Counted from the stretch's first letter, positions 1 to 8,520 are shown. The stretch: 64,000 nt of DNA from CALBTQ01 sp036725605 (GCA_036725605.1 DAIMDW010000017.1:1-64000); one strand, 5' to 3'. A program made the numbers and translations. The notes: a model not told the origin generated them from the sequence alone.

Positions 1-345
1 GACGCCGAAGCCCACTTCGCGCAAGGCGTCGGAGATTTCCGACCAGGAATCGCGGCTGATGATCGAGACGGCCGTGTTGCCCGGGGCCAGCCAGTTTTCG
101 ATGGTGATGCCCAACACGACGCCGGCGCCGAAGCCCAGGCAATAACCGAGGAACCGGGGGGGATCGTTCGCCGAATTGACGACCTTGGAGATGGCGACCA
201 GAAACACGCCGACTTCGACCGCGCCCAGCGCGCCGGCCAGATACTTGCGCCCGCGCACCGTGTAGAGCATGCGCAAGGTGCCCATACTCACGTCGATGAC
301 GCGACAACAGAAGATAAACAAAAATGCGCCGATGACCGACAGCAT
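1..345 (-). CDS. UPF0316/DUF2179-type membrane protein, C-terminus cut by window edge
   Basis: The first 115 codons of a minus-strand gene are present; the rest lies beyond the window edge. The protein starts MLSVIGAFLFIFCCRVIDVS and continues with GTLRMLYTVRGRKYLAGALG, a hydrophobic multi-helix N-terminus that I associate with UPF0316 (DUF2179/DUF5698) integral membrane proteins. A second hydrophobic stretch (GYCLGFGAGVVLGITIENWL) follows, and then the start of a soluble domain (AVSIISRDSWSEISDALREV). The start at 345 is supported by a GGAGG ribosome binding site just upstream. A plausible promoter lies at 378-406. The cellular role of the family is not well known to me; the assignment is by motif resemblance. 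Confidence 0.7.
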   Translation of the reverse strand, partial: MLSVIGAFLFIFCCRVIDVSMGTLRMLYTVRGRKYLAGALGAVEVGVFLVAISKVVNSANDPPRFLGYCLGFGAGVVLGITIENWLAPGNTAVSIISRDSWSEISDALREVGFGV

Positions 346-377
346 GGCAGCCTCCTTCCCGCCCACGCGGGCGCCCG

Positions 378-406
378 ATTCCAGCAAATCGCATAGGCCG
401 TGTCAA
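378..406 (-). promoter_or_regulatory. Candidate sigma-70 promoter for the UPF0316-like gene
   Basis: Read on the minus strand, TTGACA is followed by a 17-base spacer and TGGAAT. It lies about 33 bases upstream of the start at 345. The -35 is perfect and the -10 keeps the T..AAT positions. Confidence 0.45.
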
Positions 407-566
407 CACCGTTTATACCGTATTCCAAGACATTTTTCCCACGCGAGACGTGCGCCGTCGCGAATTAGGACTAGGCGGGGCCCGAGCGATCTGTTAGCAT
501 GATTTTTTTAGTGCGGCGTGAACGTAACGACTTCCAGCGCGAACGTTTTGGAGACGGGAAACGACT

Positions 567-1205
567 ATGTCCGAACGGAAACTGATCATCGGCATCAGCG
601 GCGGCACCGGTTCGGGAAAAACCTCGGTGGCGCGGGGGCTGCAACGCCAACTCGGGGCCGAGCACGTCATCGTGGTGTATCAGGACAGCTACTATCGCGA
701 CCGCAGCGACCTGACGGTGGAGGAACGCGCTCAGATCAACTACGACCATCCCGACGCGATCGACACGCAACTGCTGTGCGAGCATCTGCGGGGCCTCGGC
801 CGCGGCGAAGCGATCGAAGAGCCGATTTACGATTTCGTCACCCACCTGCGCCAATCGCACACGCGCATGATCGAACCGCGCGACGTGATCATCTGCGAGG
901 GTATTCTCATTCTGGCGATCCCGGAAATCCGCGACCTGTGCGACATTAAAATTTTCGTGCAGACCGACGACGACATCCGCTTCATCCGCCGCCTGCGCCG
1001 CGACATCCGCGACCGCGGGCGCTCGGTGGATTCGGTGATCGAGCAGTACATCAACCAGGTGCGGCCGATGCACAGCGCCTTCGTCGAACCGAGCCGGCGC
1101 TACGCCGATTTGATCGTTCCCGAGGGCGGCAAGAACGCCGTCGCGCTGGGGGTGATCGCCGCGCGCATTCGCGACGACCTGCAGCGCCGGGGAGTATCGC
1201 GGTGA
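567..1205 (+). CDS. udk: Uridine kinase
   Basis: This 212-residue protein phosphorylates uridine and cytidine to their monophosphates (pyrimidine salvage, cytoplasm). The P-loop GGTGSGKT is at residues 12-19. It is followed by the family's YQDSYYRD motif, the NYDHPDAID segment and a YDF(V)TH stretch that bind nucleoside. The lid arginines appear in RFIRRLRRDIRDRGRS. The length matches bacterial Udk (about 210). The next gene starts inside its stop codon (GTGA overlap), so the two are probably translated together, although the downstream genes are glycan-related and have no obvious link to nucleoside salvage. Confidence 0.95.
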   Translation: MSERKLIIGISGGTGSGKTSVARGLQRQLGAEHVIVVYQDSYYRDRSDLTVEERAQINYDHPDAIDTQLLCEHLRGLGRGEAIEEPIYDFVTHLRQSHTRMIEPRDVIICEGILILAIPEIRDLCDIKIFVQTDDDIRFIRRLRRDIRDRGRSVDSVIEQYINQVRPMHSAFVEPSRRYADLIVPEGGKNAVALGVIAARIRDDLQRRGVSR

Positions 1206-3244
1206 GCGTCTCCCTCGATCGCTGGCGGCTGAACGTCAACGGACATCGTCTGCCCATCGTTTCCGGCGACATTCACTATTGGCGCCATCCGGCCAACCTC
1301 TGGCCGACGCTGCTGGAGCGCGTGCGCGAACTGGGCCTGCGGATGATCTGCATCTACGTGCCCTGGTCGGTGCATGAAACGAGTCCGAGGAATTTCGACT
1401 TCGGCGACCTGGAGCCCAACAAGAACCTCGGCGGCTTCATCGACCTGGCCGAGGAAATGGGCCTGGGCGTGCTGGTGCGGCCCGGCCCGCACATCAACGC
1501 CGAGCTGACCGGCTTCGGCTACCCGGCGCGGCTGTTCGAGGATCCCGCGTTTCTGATGCGCAACGCCAGCGGCGGCCCGGTGATGATGCCGATTCCGCCG
1601 CACACCTTCCCGGCGATTTCCTATGCCAGCGAGGCCTTCTGGCGCGAGGTGGAGTTGTGGCTGGACGCCGTCGCGCCGATCGTCCGCGAGCGCATCGCCC
1701 CACAGGGACCGGTGCTGGCGCTGCAGACCGACAACGAATCGTCGTTTTTCTTCCGCACCGCGCCCTTCGACGTGGATTATCACCCCGACGCGCGCAGCAA
1801 GTGGCTCGGTTTTTTAAAGGATAAATACGGCGACGCCGACCGCGTGACCGACGCCTACGCGCTCGATACGCACCTGGCCGATCTGGCGATGCCCGACGAT
1901 TTCCGCGCCCGCAAGCCGGAAGACCTGCCCTACTACCTCGATTGGGTGGAATTCAAAGAAGCGCTGCTCGCCGGCAGCCTGGCGCGCCTGCGCATGATGT
2001 GGGAGGAACGCGGCGTGCGCGGCCTGCCCTTCTTCCATAATTTCCCGCCGGGCTCGCACCAGAGTCCGTTGAGTTACACGCGCGTCGAGCAGGCGGTGGA
2101 GTTTTGCGGGCTGGACGCGTACATGCACAAAAACGAGTACGCGCTGCTCAAGCGCCGGTTGCTGTTTCTGACCGGCCAGTCGCGCTTTCCGGTGTGCCCG
2201 GAATTCGGCAGCGGCTGCTACCACGCGTGGCCGCCGGTCGACCTGGACGACCAGATCTTCACCACCAAGGTCGCCTGGATGCACGGCGTGAAGGGCATCA
2301 ACTTTTACATGATCGTCGAGCGCGAGCGCTGGTACGGCAGCCCGATCACCCGCCACGGCGGCGTGCGCAAAAATTACTGGAATTTCTACCGGCAGCACCT
2401 GGACGTGCTGCACAAGATCAAGCCCTGGCAGTTGGAGCGCAAGGTCGAAATCTGCCTGCTGTCGGTGCGCGATTACGAGCGCCTGGAAAACGCTTCCTAC
2501 GCGCTCAATCCCATCCCGCCGCTGGTGATGGAAGGAAACTTCCAGCTCGAGGATCTGTGCTTCGAGGATCCGCTCGGCTTTTCGCGGCCGATTCAACTGC
2601 TGCACGCGAAGATGCTGCGCGGCTGGGAAACGGCGCTCACGCGGCTGGGCATTCCCTACGTCATCGGGGCGAGCGATCTGCCGTTGGAGCGGCTGTCGCA
2701 GTACCGGACGGTGGTGTGCCCGACCTTCGAGTTCCTCAACCGCGAGACGCAGAAGCGATTGGCGGCGTATATCGAGGCCGGCGGCAACCTCATTTGCGGG
2801 CCGGAGGTGCCTTCGGCCGACGAACGCATGCGCGAATTTTCGACCCTCGACAATTTCACGAGCCGGCCGACGCACCGGCTGGATTGCACGATCGACACGC
2901 TGGTGTGCAACGCCGGCGCGGGACGGCTGATTCTCGTCGCCGAAGTGCCGCTGCCCGTCGAGGAAGCCGAAGCGGTGGTCAAGAGCATCGCGCGGCATCT
3001 GCACATCGATCCGGTCTACCCGGCCACGCCGCCGTGCGAAACCAGCCTGCACCGGGGTCCGAACGCCGAAAAGTATCTGTTCATCGTCAATCCGACCGGC
3101 GAGCCGCAGCGCCCCGAGGTGCAGGTGTCCACCGGCGAATGCCTGGTCGATCTGGAGAGCGGCGAGACGTTTTACGGGCGCGAAATCGTGCCCCTGACGA
3201 TGAATCCGTACACCGTGCGGATTCTGGAGGTGGAACTGTGCTAG
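1202..3244 (+). CDS. Glycoside hydrolase family 35-like beta-galactosidase
   Basis: 680 residues. The N-terminus carries the GH35 signature order: SGDIHYWRHPANLW, IYVPWSVHE, then VLVRPGPHINAEL, and QTDNES with the expected acid/base Glu at about residue 179. Family members are retaining beta-galactosidases or related exo-hydrolases. There is no signal peptide, so it probably acts in the cytoplasm. The GTG start overlaps the udk stop by 4 bases. The C-terminal half (after about residue 400) looks like the accessory domains of GH35/GH42 enzymes and contains a glutamine-amidotransferase-like stretch (YRTVVCPTFEFLNRETQKRL). The true substrate cannot be read from sequence; GH42 is the closest alternative. 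Confidence 0.82.
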   Translation: MSVSLDRWRLNVNGHRLPIVSGDIHYWRHPANLWPTLLERVRELGLRMICIYVPWSVHETSPRNFDFGDLEPNKNLGGFIDLAEEMGLGVLVRPGPHINAELTGFGYPARLFEDPAFLMRNASGGPVMMPIPPHTFPAISYASEAFWREVELWLDAVAPIVRERIAPQGPVLALQTDNESSFFFRTAPFDVDYHPDARSKWLGFLKDKYGDADRVTDAYALDTHLADLAMPDDFRARKPEDLPYYLDWVEFKEALLAGSLARLRMMWEERGVRGLPFFHNFPPGSHQSPLSYTRVEQAVEFCGLDAYMHKNEYALLKRRLLFLTGQSRFPVCPEFGSGCYHAWPPVDLDDQIFTTKVAWMHGVKGINFYMIVERERWYGSPITRHGGVRKNYWNFYRQHLDVLHKIKPWQLERKVEICLLSVRDYERLENASYALNPIPPLVMEGNFQLEDLCFEDPLGFSRPIQLLHAKMLRGWETALTRLGIPYVIGASDLPLERLSQYRTVVCPTFEFLNRETQKRLAAYIEAGGNLICGPEVPSADERMREFSTLDNFTSRPTHRLDCTIDTLVCNAGAGRLILVAEVPLPVEEAEAVVKSIARHLHIDPVYPATPPCETSLHRGPNAEKYLFIVNPTGEPQRPEVQVSTGECLVDLESGETFYGREIVPLTMNPYTVRILEVELC

Positions 3245-4041
3245 CCCCGAACGTCCTGGTGGTCGATACCGACGTCCGGCATTGGCTGAACCTGCTGGGG
3301 CTGATGGCCGGCGAGAAAACGCCGCCGCCTTCGCTGTTGCTGTGCCTGCTCGACGGCGATCGCTGCCTCAAGGCGCTGCACAGCGAAAAGGGCGTGCTGT
3401 GGGGTTTCGCCTGGCCGGGGGACGACCATCTCGACGAAGCGCTGGCCACGGCCGAGGCCGACGCGCTGCTCGCCCTGCCGCGTCATGCGTTGCCGACGAT
3501 CTTCGCCGAGGCGCAGGCGGCGGTCGCGACCAACGACAATTACGTCAAGCAACTGTTCGATCTGGTCGCGGCGGTCGTGCACACGCTCGACGAAATGGCT
3601 TTCTGGTATCCGGCCAAGCCCTTCACGCTCAATCTGCCGCCGTACGAAAAGGTCGAAAAGATCTTCAACAAAATCTGGCCCGACGACACGACGATGGGCT
3701 TTTTCGTGTTCGAAAACGCGCGGCCGTTCACCTCGCTGCTGTTGGGCAAGGAAGGCGGACAGATCAGTCTGATCACCACGCTGGACGCGCTGGGCCAGGC
3801 CGATCAGAGTTTGGATTTCCGCCACGGCTATCAAACCTACGCCGATTTGATCGCCGAGAAATTCAATCCGCTGTACATGGCGTTGTTCATCGAATTGTCC
3901 TGCTTCCGCGAACTGCGCACGGGCGGCAAGCCGCTATCGTATCTGAAGCTGGCCGAAAAGCGGCAACGGGCGCTGCTGTGGCCCAAGCCGTGGAAGGTGC
4001 GCTGGCTGTTGTGGCTGGCGCGCGTGTTCAAAGGGCTGTAA
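3238..4041 (+). CDS. Conserved-looking protein of unknown function
   Basis: 267 residues, starting at a GTG that overlaps the end of the GH35 gene by 7 bases; a GGAGG lies 7 bases upstream of that GTG, which fixes the start. I do not recognise the family. The protein is soluble-looking, with an acidic alpha/beta middle, an aromatic segment (LDEMAFWYPAKPFTLNLPPY) and a basic hydrophobic C-terminus (KPWKVRWLLWLARVFKGL) that could touch the membrane. It sits between a glycosidase and a membrane glycosyltransferase with 4 bases to the next gene, so a role in the same glycan process is likely but unproven. Confidence 0.7.
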   Translation: MLAPNVLVVDTDVRHWLNLLGLMAGEKTPPPSLLLCLLDGDRCLKALHSEKGVLWGFAWPGDDHLDEALATAEADALLALPRHALPTIFAEAQAAVATNDNYVKQLFDLVAAVVHTLDEMAFWYPAKPFTLNLPPYEKVEKIFNKIWPDDTTMGFFVFENARPFTSLLLGKEGGQISLITTLDALGQADQSLDFRHGYQTYADLIAEKFNPLYMALFIELSCFRELRTGGKPLSYLKLAEKRQRALLWPKPWKVRWLLWLARVFKGL

Positions 4042-4045
4042 GACG

Positions 4046-6031
4046 ATGCGCCGCGAGCCGCTGACCAAAACGACGATCGTCCTGTTTTGCGTGATCCTCG
4101 TGTTCATGCTGGGCGTGAACCTGTGGTTCATCCTGGTCGATCAGCGGCCGCCCAACGGCAACGAACTGTCGCACGTCATGGGGCCGATCCAGTTCCTCAA
4201 CGGGTTGGACAATCCGCAGCTATCGTTTTACGACGCGCTGATCGGCGGTTTTTCCGGCTACCCGCCGTTGGGCATGGTGACCACCGCGTTCTACGCGCTG
4301 TTCGGCCGCACCTACGACGTGGCGATGATCAGCCAGCTTTTCTTTACCGCCGTTTTGATGGTCTGCATTTTCCTGCTCGGCGTGCGGTTGTTCGACCAGC
4401 GAACCGGCCTGCTGGCGATGGTGCTGACCGCGTTCAATCCGGCGGTCAACGACATGGCGCGGCAGTATCTGCTCGAACATCAACTGGGCGCCATGCTGGC
4501 CCTGGCCGTGCTGATGATCGTGATGTCGAACCACTTCACGCATCGCGGCTATTCGATCGCCGCGGGCATCGCCATCGGGCTGGCCGCGTGGGCCAAGCAA
4601 TCGTTCGTCATGGTGCTGTCCGGCGCGATCGTCGGGATCATCCCCGGCTGGCTGGAAGCGCTGTGGAAGAAGCACAAGGAAATACACGCCGCCAAGCCGC
4701 TGCTCAAACTGCCCGTGCGCCTGCTCGTTTCTCTGGTCGTCGCCGGAACGATCAGCGTGTTGATGTACAACGCCGACACCAAGTCGGTGTTCTTCGACCT
4801 GTTCCCCGACTCGAAAATATCCTTCGATCTGATTTTTCTCGGCGGCACGGCGCTGTGCCTGTTCATCACCTTGATGCTGTTTACCGGGCGCTCGCATCCG
4901 CTGACCAACGCACTGGGCGCGGCGCTGATCACCGGGCTGATCGCGTCGATCTGGTACCTGCCGCGCGGCATCGCCAACTTTCTGTCCTACAGCCATCAGA
5001 TGGATCTGAACCGGCCGGAAACCGAAAGCACGCTGCTGACGTGCCTCAAGTTTTACTCGGTGCTGTTTCGCGACTACTACTACGACAAGCATACGCTCAA
5101 GGTCGTGATCGCCACGATGCTCAGCTTCGGCGGCTTCCTCATGGTCAAGCCGCTGGCCGGCTTCGTGTTCAACATGAACAAGGTCAACGCGCGGCTGCGC
5201 TCGTTCAATTTCGTGGGCTGGTGGTTTTTCCTTTCCTATCTCTCGTTTTCCTACGTGATCATCTACAACCCGAAAAACATGATCCCGCTGCTGCCGGCGC
5301 TGTCGCTGTTACTCGCCGCGATGATAACCCACCTGGAGTTTCCGTTGCCGAAAACGGGGATCACCAATCGCTTCGGGCGCGTGCTGGCCACGTTCGTCAG
5401 TTACTCGCTGAACGCCTGGCGCCTGTTGTTGCTGGCGGGATTGCTGGTGCTGGGCTTTTTCATGGTCACGTTCTGGCCCGACGGCCACGGCGGCTATCTG
5501 TCGTTGCCGGGCAAGTACGGTCGCATGACCGACCCCCACTGGTTCAAGAACGAGCCGCATTTTTACATGGTGCCCCGGACCGCCGACTGGAAACTCGATG
5601 CCATCGCCGACGCGATGTTCGAAGGCATCAGCAAGAAAATCGGCGAGAACAACATGGTCAAGGTTCTGGCGATGGACAACGACCATTTCTTTTCCTGGTC
5701 GAACGTCTGGTACCTGGCCAACCTGCGCAACGTCAACGTCTCGGTGTACACGCAATGGGGACCGGACGAATCGATTTTCGATCCGCAATCGTCGGTCTAT
5801 TATCCGACCTTCGAATACATACTTTTCCGTCGGCCCTACAAGAAAATCTACACCTTCGCCGACAAGAACATCGACTATCAGAATTTGCCCGCAGCCTTCG
5901 AATTTCTGGAAACCAATCCGCCGGAGTTGGCCGAGAAGTTCGACGTCAAGGGCGTCTGGCCGATGCCCGACGGCACCGAGGCCGTGCTGCTCAAACGCAA
6001 GCTGGGATTGACGCTGCCGAGCGCGCCCTGA
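4046..6031 (+). CDS. PMT/ArnT-type (GT39/GT83-like) membrane glycosyltransferase
   Basis: 661 residues with about eleven hydrophobic segments, starting at residues 9-31. The first periplasmic loop has RPPNGNELSH, in the position of the Asp-Glu motif of PMT and ArnT enzymes, which transfer a sugar from a polyprenyl-phosphate donor. The loop continues with YPPLGMVTTAFYALFG, typical of the family, and helix 3-4 contains GLLAMVLTAFNPAVNDMAR. A soluble C-terminal domain (after about residue 480) follows the last helices. It is the last gene of the udk-GH35-unknown-GT run and is separated from the unknown gene by 4 bases. Acceptor and donor are unknown. Confidence 0.8.
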   Translation: MRREPLTKTTIVLFCVILVFMLGVNLWFILVDQRPPNGNELSHVMGPIQFLNGLDNPQLSFYDALIGGFSGYPPLGMVTTAFYALFGRTYDVAMISQLFFTAVLMVCIFLLGVRLFDQRTGLLAMVLTAFNPAVNDMARQYLLEHQLGAMLALAVLMIVMSNHFTHRGYSIAAGIAIGLAAWAKQSFVMVLSGAIVGIIPGWLEALWKKHKEIHAAKPLLKLPVRLLVSLVVAGTISVLMYNADTKSVFFDLFPDSKISFDLIFLGGTALCLFITLMLFTGRSHPLTNALGAALITGLIASIWYLPRGIANFLSYSHQMDLNRPETESTLLTCLKFYSVLFRDYYYDKHTLKVVIATMLSFGGFLMVKPLAGFVFNMNKVNARLRSFNFVGWWFFLSYLSFSYVIIYNPKNMIPLLPALSLLLAAMITHLEFPLPKTGITNRFGRVLATFVSYSLNAWRLLLLAGLLVLGFFMVTFWPDGHGGYLSLPGKYGRMTDPHWFKNEPHFYMVPRTADWKLDAIADAMFEGISKKIGENNMVKVLAMDNDHFFSWSNVWYLANLRNVNVSVYTQWGPDESIFDPQSSVYYPTFEYILFRRPYKKIYTFADKNIDYQNLPAAFEFLETNPPELAEKFDVKGVWPMPDGTEAVLLKRKLGLTLPSAP

Positions 6032-6037
6032 CGTGTT

Positions 6038-6130
6038 TCACCGCTGCCGGCAAAAAAAGACGGTCTCGCGCTGCACGCGGTAGAGCGTACGCTCATCGAC
6101 GGTCAACTCGTCGAACAGCTCAAAGGGCAT
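6038..6130 (-). pseudogene. C-terminal remnant of a chromosomal gene
   Basis: On the minus strand, a short GC-rich frame reads MPFELFDELTVDERTLYRVQ and ends ...FFCRQR before a TGA at 6040-6038. Codon use resembles the host genes, not the AT-rich DNA beside it. There is no ribosome binding site at the internal ATG, and the frame runs back only to a TAG at 6175-6173 through a palindrome. It looks like the tail of a gene whose front was replaced when the adjacent AT-rich segment arrived. I do not recognise the parent family. Confidence 0.4.
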
Positions 6131-6154
6131 CCCAAAGTATAAATTGGGACGCCC
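6125..6154. repeat. 11-bp inverted repeat with an 8-base AT loop at the island edge
   Basis: The left arm GGGCATCCCAA (6125-6135) pairs with the right arm TTGGGACGCCC (6144-6154) with one mismatch, around the loop AGTATAAA. It has no T-tract, so it is not a simple terminator. Its form recalls the hairpins recognised by single-strand (Y1/REP-associated) transposases, but no transposase is nearby. Confidence 0.55.
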
Positions 6155-6177
6155 CTGCTGTCTTGAGGTTTCCTAAC

Positions 6178-6453
6178 CTAACATTCAGGCAGATTCCCAA
6201 GATTGTCCTTTTTGACGCTGTTACCATCCGTCCTGATGTACTTTCCATCGACCGTATGGACATGATCACCCAATTTCCATGTCCCATTTTGGTAATAGGC
6301 TGTCCATATATCCTTTTTCATAGTATCGATGTAGTAAACTACTGTACTTTTTGCATAGGAGGACGTTGATCCTGATAGTGTTGTTGCCATCCCTACACTT
6401 TCAATCACCCCTGAGCTGTCTTCCTTCTTGCACTTGATGTAGTAATCTGCCAT
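6178..6453 (-). CDS. DUF3892 domain protein
   Basis: 91 residues beginning MADYYIKCKKEDSSGVIESV. The start at 6453 is chosen over upstream ATGs because a GGAG site lies 9 bases before it. The whole chain fits the small DUF3892 family: N-terminal YYI.C...D.SG.IE.V, a central aromatic strand (TAYYQNGTWKLGDHVHTV) and the diagnostic ending KYIRTDGNSVKKDNLGNLPE. The family's biochemical function is not known to me; members are small, soluble and often in accessory DNA. The gene is AT-rich and lies in the island, transcribed away from the sigma-like operon. Confidence 0.8.
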   Translation of the reverse strand: MADYYIKCKKEDSSGVIESVGMATTLSGSTSSYAKSTVVYYIDTMKKDIWTAYYQNGTWKLGDHVHTVDGKYIRTDGNSVKKDNLGNLPEC

Positions 6454-6659
6454 TTGATAAACTCCTTTTTCGTGGTGTAATCTTTGGTGATCACACCTGT
6501 TGATAAAATTGGCCGAAATCACTTTGACCTGAATATGATATCGTCCATTTCAGTTGTGTATGCACCAAGTAGGCAATTTTTCGCCATGAAGATTACAAAT
6601 AATTATCCCTGACGGAAAAAACTCTCTTGAGGAGAGCATATAACTATGAAGGGATTGCA

Positions 6660-7316
6660 ATGAGCGAATCGTTAAATCCTAAATCTGAAAGGATTTACAT
6701 ATCATTAGGAGAAATTGCTGACATCCTAGATCAGGAGCTTCCTAGGATGCTTCCACGTTTGCGACTTTTTGCCGAGCATTATGCACGTTGTATAGCCTAT
6801 TGTTGCGATGGAGCTTGGCAAGCAGATGACCTTGTCGATGAATCGCTTAAACGAATTTTAAGTGGTAAGCGAAAATGGGACCGTTTAACATGTCCGTCCC
6901 TTTACGAATTTCTTAAAGGTGTTATTCGAAGCACAGCAACCGTTCAAAAGAAAAAAACTAAAACTCATTTTACAACTCATCCAAATAATTCCATTGGTTG
7001 TGATAGTGCGATCAGCAATAACTCAAACAGTTCTCATTTAAACAATCCTGAACAGCGGATTTTAAATATGGATCATTTACAGAAGGTTCGTTCTAAAATC
7101 GAAACTCAGTTCTCAGACGATGATGAGGTTCAACTTCTAATAATGTCTTACGAGGATGGCTTGTTTGCTCCCCGAGAGATTGCAGAAGCGACTGGGATAT
7201 CAATTGGCAATGTTAATAACGCGAAACGACGCTTACATCGAGCAACCCAGACACTTTTAACTGCAGATACTGACACTCGTCGAAAGAAAAAAGAGGTCCG
7301 GCATGCCAAAGACTGA
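6660..7316 (+). CDS. Sigma-70-like / sigma-region-4 HTH protein
   Basis: 218 residues. The start at 6660 (MSESLNPKSERIYISLGEIA) is preceded by GAAGGG; a TTG further upstream is less likely. The N-terminal 100 residues are helical and resemble a degenerate sigma region 2 (GAWQADDLVDESLKRILSGK). A Ser/Asn-rich linker follows. The C-terminus has a region-4-like helix-turn-helix (LFAPREIAEATGISIGNVNN) followed by a basic helix (AKRRLHRATQTLL). It probably binds RNA polymerase or promoter DNA. It overlaps the next gene by 14 bases, and that gene leads into an ImmA/IrrE protease, which suggests the protease controls this regulator or its partner. Confidence 0.7.
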   Translation: MSESLNPKSERIYISLGEIADILDQELPRMLPRLRLFAEHYARCIAYCCDGAWQADDLVDESLKRILSGKRKWDRLTCPSLYEFLKGVIRSTATVQKKKTKTHFTTHPNNSIGCDSAISNNSNSSHLNNPEQRILNMDHLQKVRSKIETQFSDDDEVQLLIMSYEDGLFAPREIAEATGISIGNVNNAKRRLHRATQTLLTADTDTRRKKKEVRHAKD

Positions 7317-7722
7317 TAATGATAAATTACTTAATTTTTTATTTGGAGCTTCAGATCCCGATTGCTTTACTGACGAGGAAGTCCGTACTCAACTACTTAC
7401 TTATGGCATTAACGACACTCAATATATCAAGTCCGTAATGAAGAATCTCGAACCACATCTTTCTGCGGCAAGGCGGACACGATTGGATAAAGCATATGAA
7501 GCGAGAATTTCTCAAGTCTCATCGCCAATTAAAGATGAAATTGCCACCTTTGTGCAAAGTCTGTCTATTGATAGCATAAGAAAGCACCTCATTAAATTAC
7601 AATCCGAATCTACTGGCAAACTAGCTTTCTCATTCCGAGAATTGAATGAACTTACCGAACAAGACATACGCAGCCTTTATATTGACATTCTTGTTTCACA
7701 AAAAATTGAGAATAGAAATTGA
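7303..7722 (+). CDS. Unknown small protein between sigma-like and ImmA/IrrE genes
   Basis: 139 residues (MPKTDNDKLLNFLFGASDPD...). No family is recognised. It is mostly helical and charged, with no signal peptide or membrane segment. It overlaps the sigma-like gene by 14 bases and stops 4 bases before the protease gene, so the three are almost certainly one transcript. By position it is a candidate anti-sigma or adaptor protein whose cleavage by the protease would free the sigma-like factor; that is inference from context only. Confidence 0.65.
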   Translation: MPKTDNDKLLNFLFGASDPDCFTDEEVRTQLLTYGINDTQYIKSVMKNLEPHLSAARRTRLDKAYEARISQVSSPIKDEIATFVQSLSIDSIRKHLIKLQSESTGKLAFSFRELNELTEQDIRSLYIDILVSQKIENRN

Positions 7723-7726
7723 AGTA

Positions 7727-8518
7727 ATGGGACGTGATTTACCCTATGAACTTAGACCAGCTGAAAGTGCAGCCTCACAGCTATTAAAAAGGTTTGGCGT
7801 TGTTTCACCAGAAGACATTAGGTTGGAAGATATTGCTTACGCGCTAGGTTTAGAAATAGCTACAGGAGATATTTCAGGCTCTACCGCGCGCTTGGTGCGA
7901 TACGGCGATCGTGGCGTAATCCGAATATCTAAAAAAGGATCCTATGAAGGTAAAAGACGTTTCAGCATTGCCCATGAGATAGGTCATTTTGTTCTTGAGC
8001 ATCAGGGCAAATCAATTTTAGGTTGTAGCGATAAGGATTTCCTTCAATGGTATAAAGGTTCACCTCACGAAGCAGCTGCCAATGTTTTTGCTTCGGAACT
8101 TCTTATGCCTGAGACTATGATTCGAGAGCTATGCGAAGTGTCCCCGGTAAATCTAAACCCAATACGAAAATTGAGCAATCAATTTGACGTATCACTTACT
8201 GCGGCTGCCATTCGTTTCGTTCGGTTTGCTAGTGAGATGTGCGCTATCGTGTATGCAGAAAATGGAATAATTAAGTGGAGCACTTCAAGTAAAGATTTTT
8301 GGCCTCGATTACTGAGGGCAGGCTCCCCTCTTAATAAATATTCTCTAGCATACGACTTCTTCAAGCATCAAAAATCTTGGAAGGAGCCTGAAGGCGTCCG
8401 AGCAGAAGCATGGCTGGACGATCCCTCTCGGCTAGGTGAAAGAGAAATCATTGAAAACACGTTTGGATCTGAAAGGTTCGGATACACCTTAACTATTCTC
8501 TGGCTAGAATCCCGATAA
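7727..8518 (+). CDS. ImmA/IrrE family metallo-endopeptidase
   Basis: 263 residues with the start at 7727 (MGRDLPYELRPAESAASQLL), 4 bases after the previous stop; an earlier in-frame ATG lies inside that gene and is unlikely. The zinc site HEIGHFVLEH has His83, Glu84 and His87, and the downstream HEAAANVFASELLMP segment supplies the third ligand region and is diagnostic of the family. ImmA/IrrE proteases cleave repressors or anti-sigma-like partners in stress and mobile-element induction. The C-terminal 120 residues, after the LLMP motif, may be the sensory part. Last gene of the island operon. Confidence 0.88.
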   Translation: MGRDLPYELRPAESAASQLLKRFGVVSPEDIRLEDIAYALGLEIATGDISGSTARLVRYGDRGVIRISKKGSYEGKRRFSIAHEIGHFVLEHQGKSILGCSDKDFLQWYKGSPHEAAANVFASELLMPETMIRELCEVSPVNLNPIRKLSNQFDVSLTAAAIRFVRFASEMCAIVYAENGIIKWSTSSKDFWPRLLRAGSPLNKYSLAYDFFKHQKSWKEPEGVRAEAWLDDPSRLGEREIIENTFGSERFGYTLTILWLESR

Positions 8519-8520
8519 TC

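Larger units (their letters stand above)
6131..8520. mobile_element. AT-rich island between a gene remnant and the tRNA-Glu terminator
   Basis: Base composition drops abruptly near 6140 and returns at about 8530. The four genes inside use AT-rich codons quite unlike the flanks. The left edge has a truncated host frame and a large hairpin; the right edge abuts the terminator of a tRNA operon, a common insertion neighbourhood. I see no integrase, transposase or clear flanking direct repeat, so the mechanism is unknown and the exact ends are approximate. The content (DUF3892; sigma-like, unknown, ImmA/IrrE) is accessory and regulatory. Confidence 0.5.

Noticed and set aside
471..1073. Long minus-strand open frame opposite the uridine kinase gene
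   Set aside because: Antisense frame of a GC-rich gene; no ribosome binding site or recognisable domain. The same reason excludes the many long antisense frames opposite the genes at 1202-6031, 11751-22558 and 24200-64000.
2104..3237. Extension of the 3238-4041 gene into the GH35 gene
   Set aside because: It is a different frame of the glycosidase gene. A GTG with GGAGG at 3238 gives a natural start.
6178..6522. Longer start for the DUF3892 gene
   Set aside because: The first 23 codons have no family similarity and no ribosome binding site; MADYY at 6453 has GGAG.
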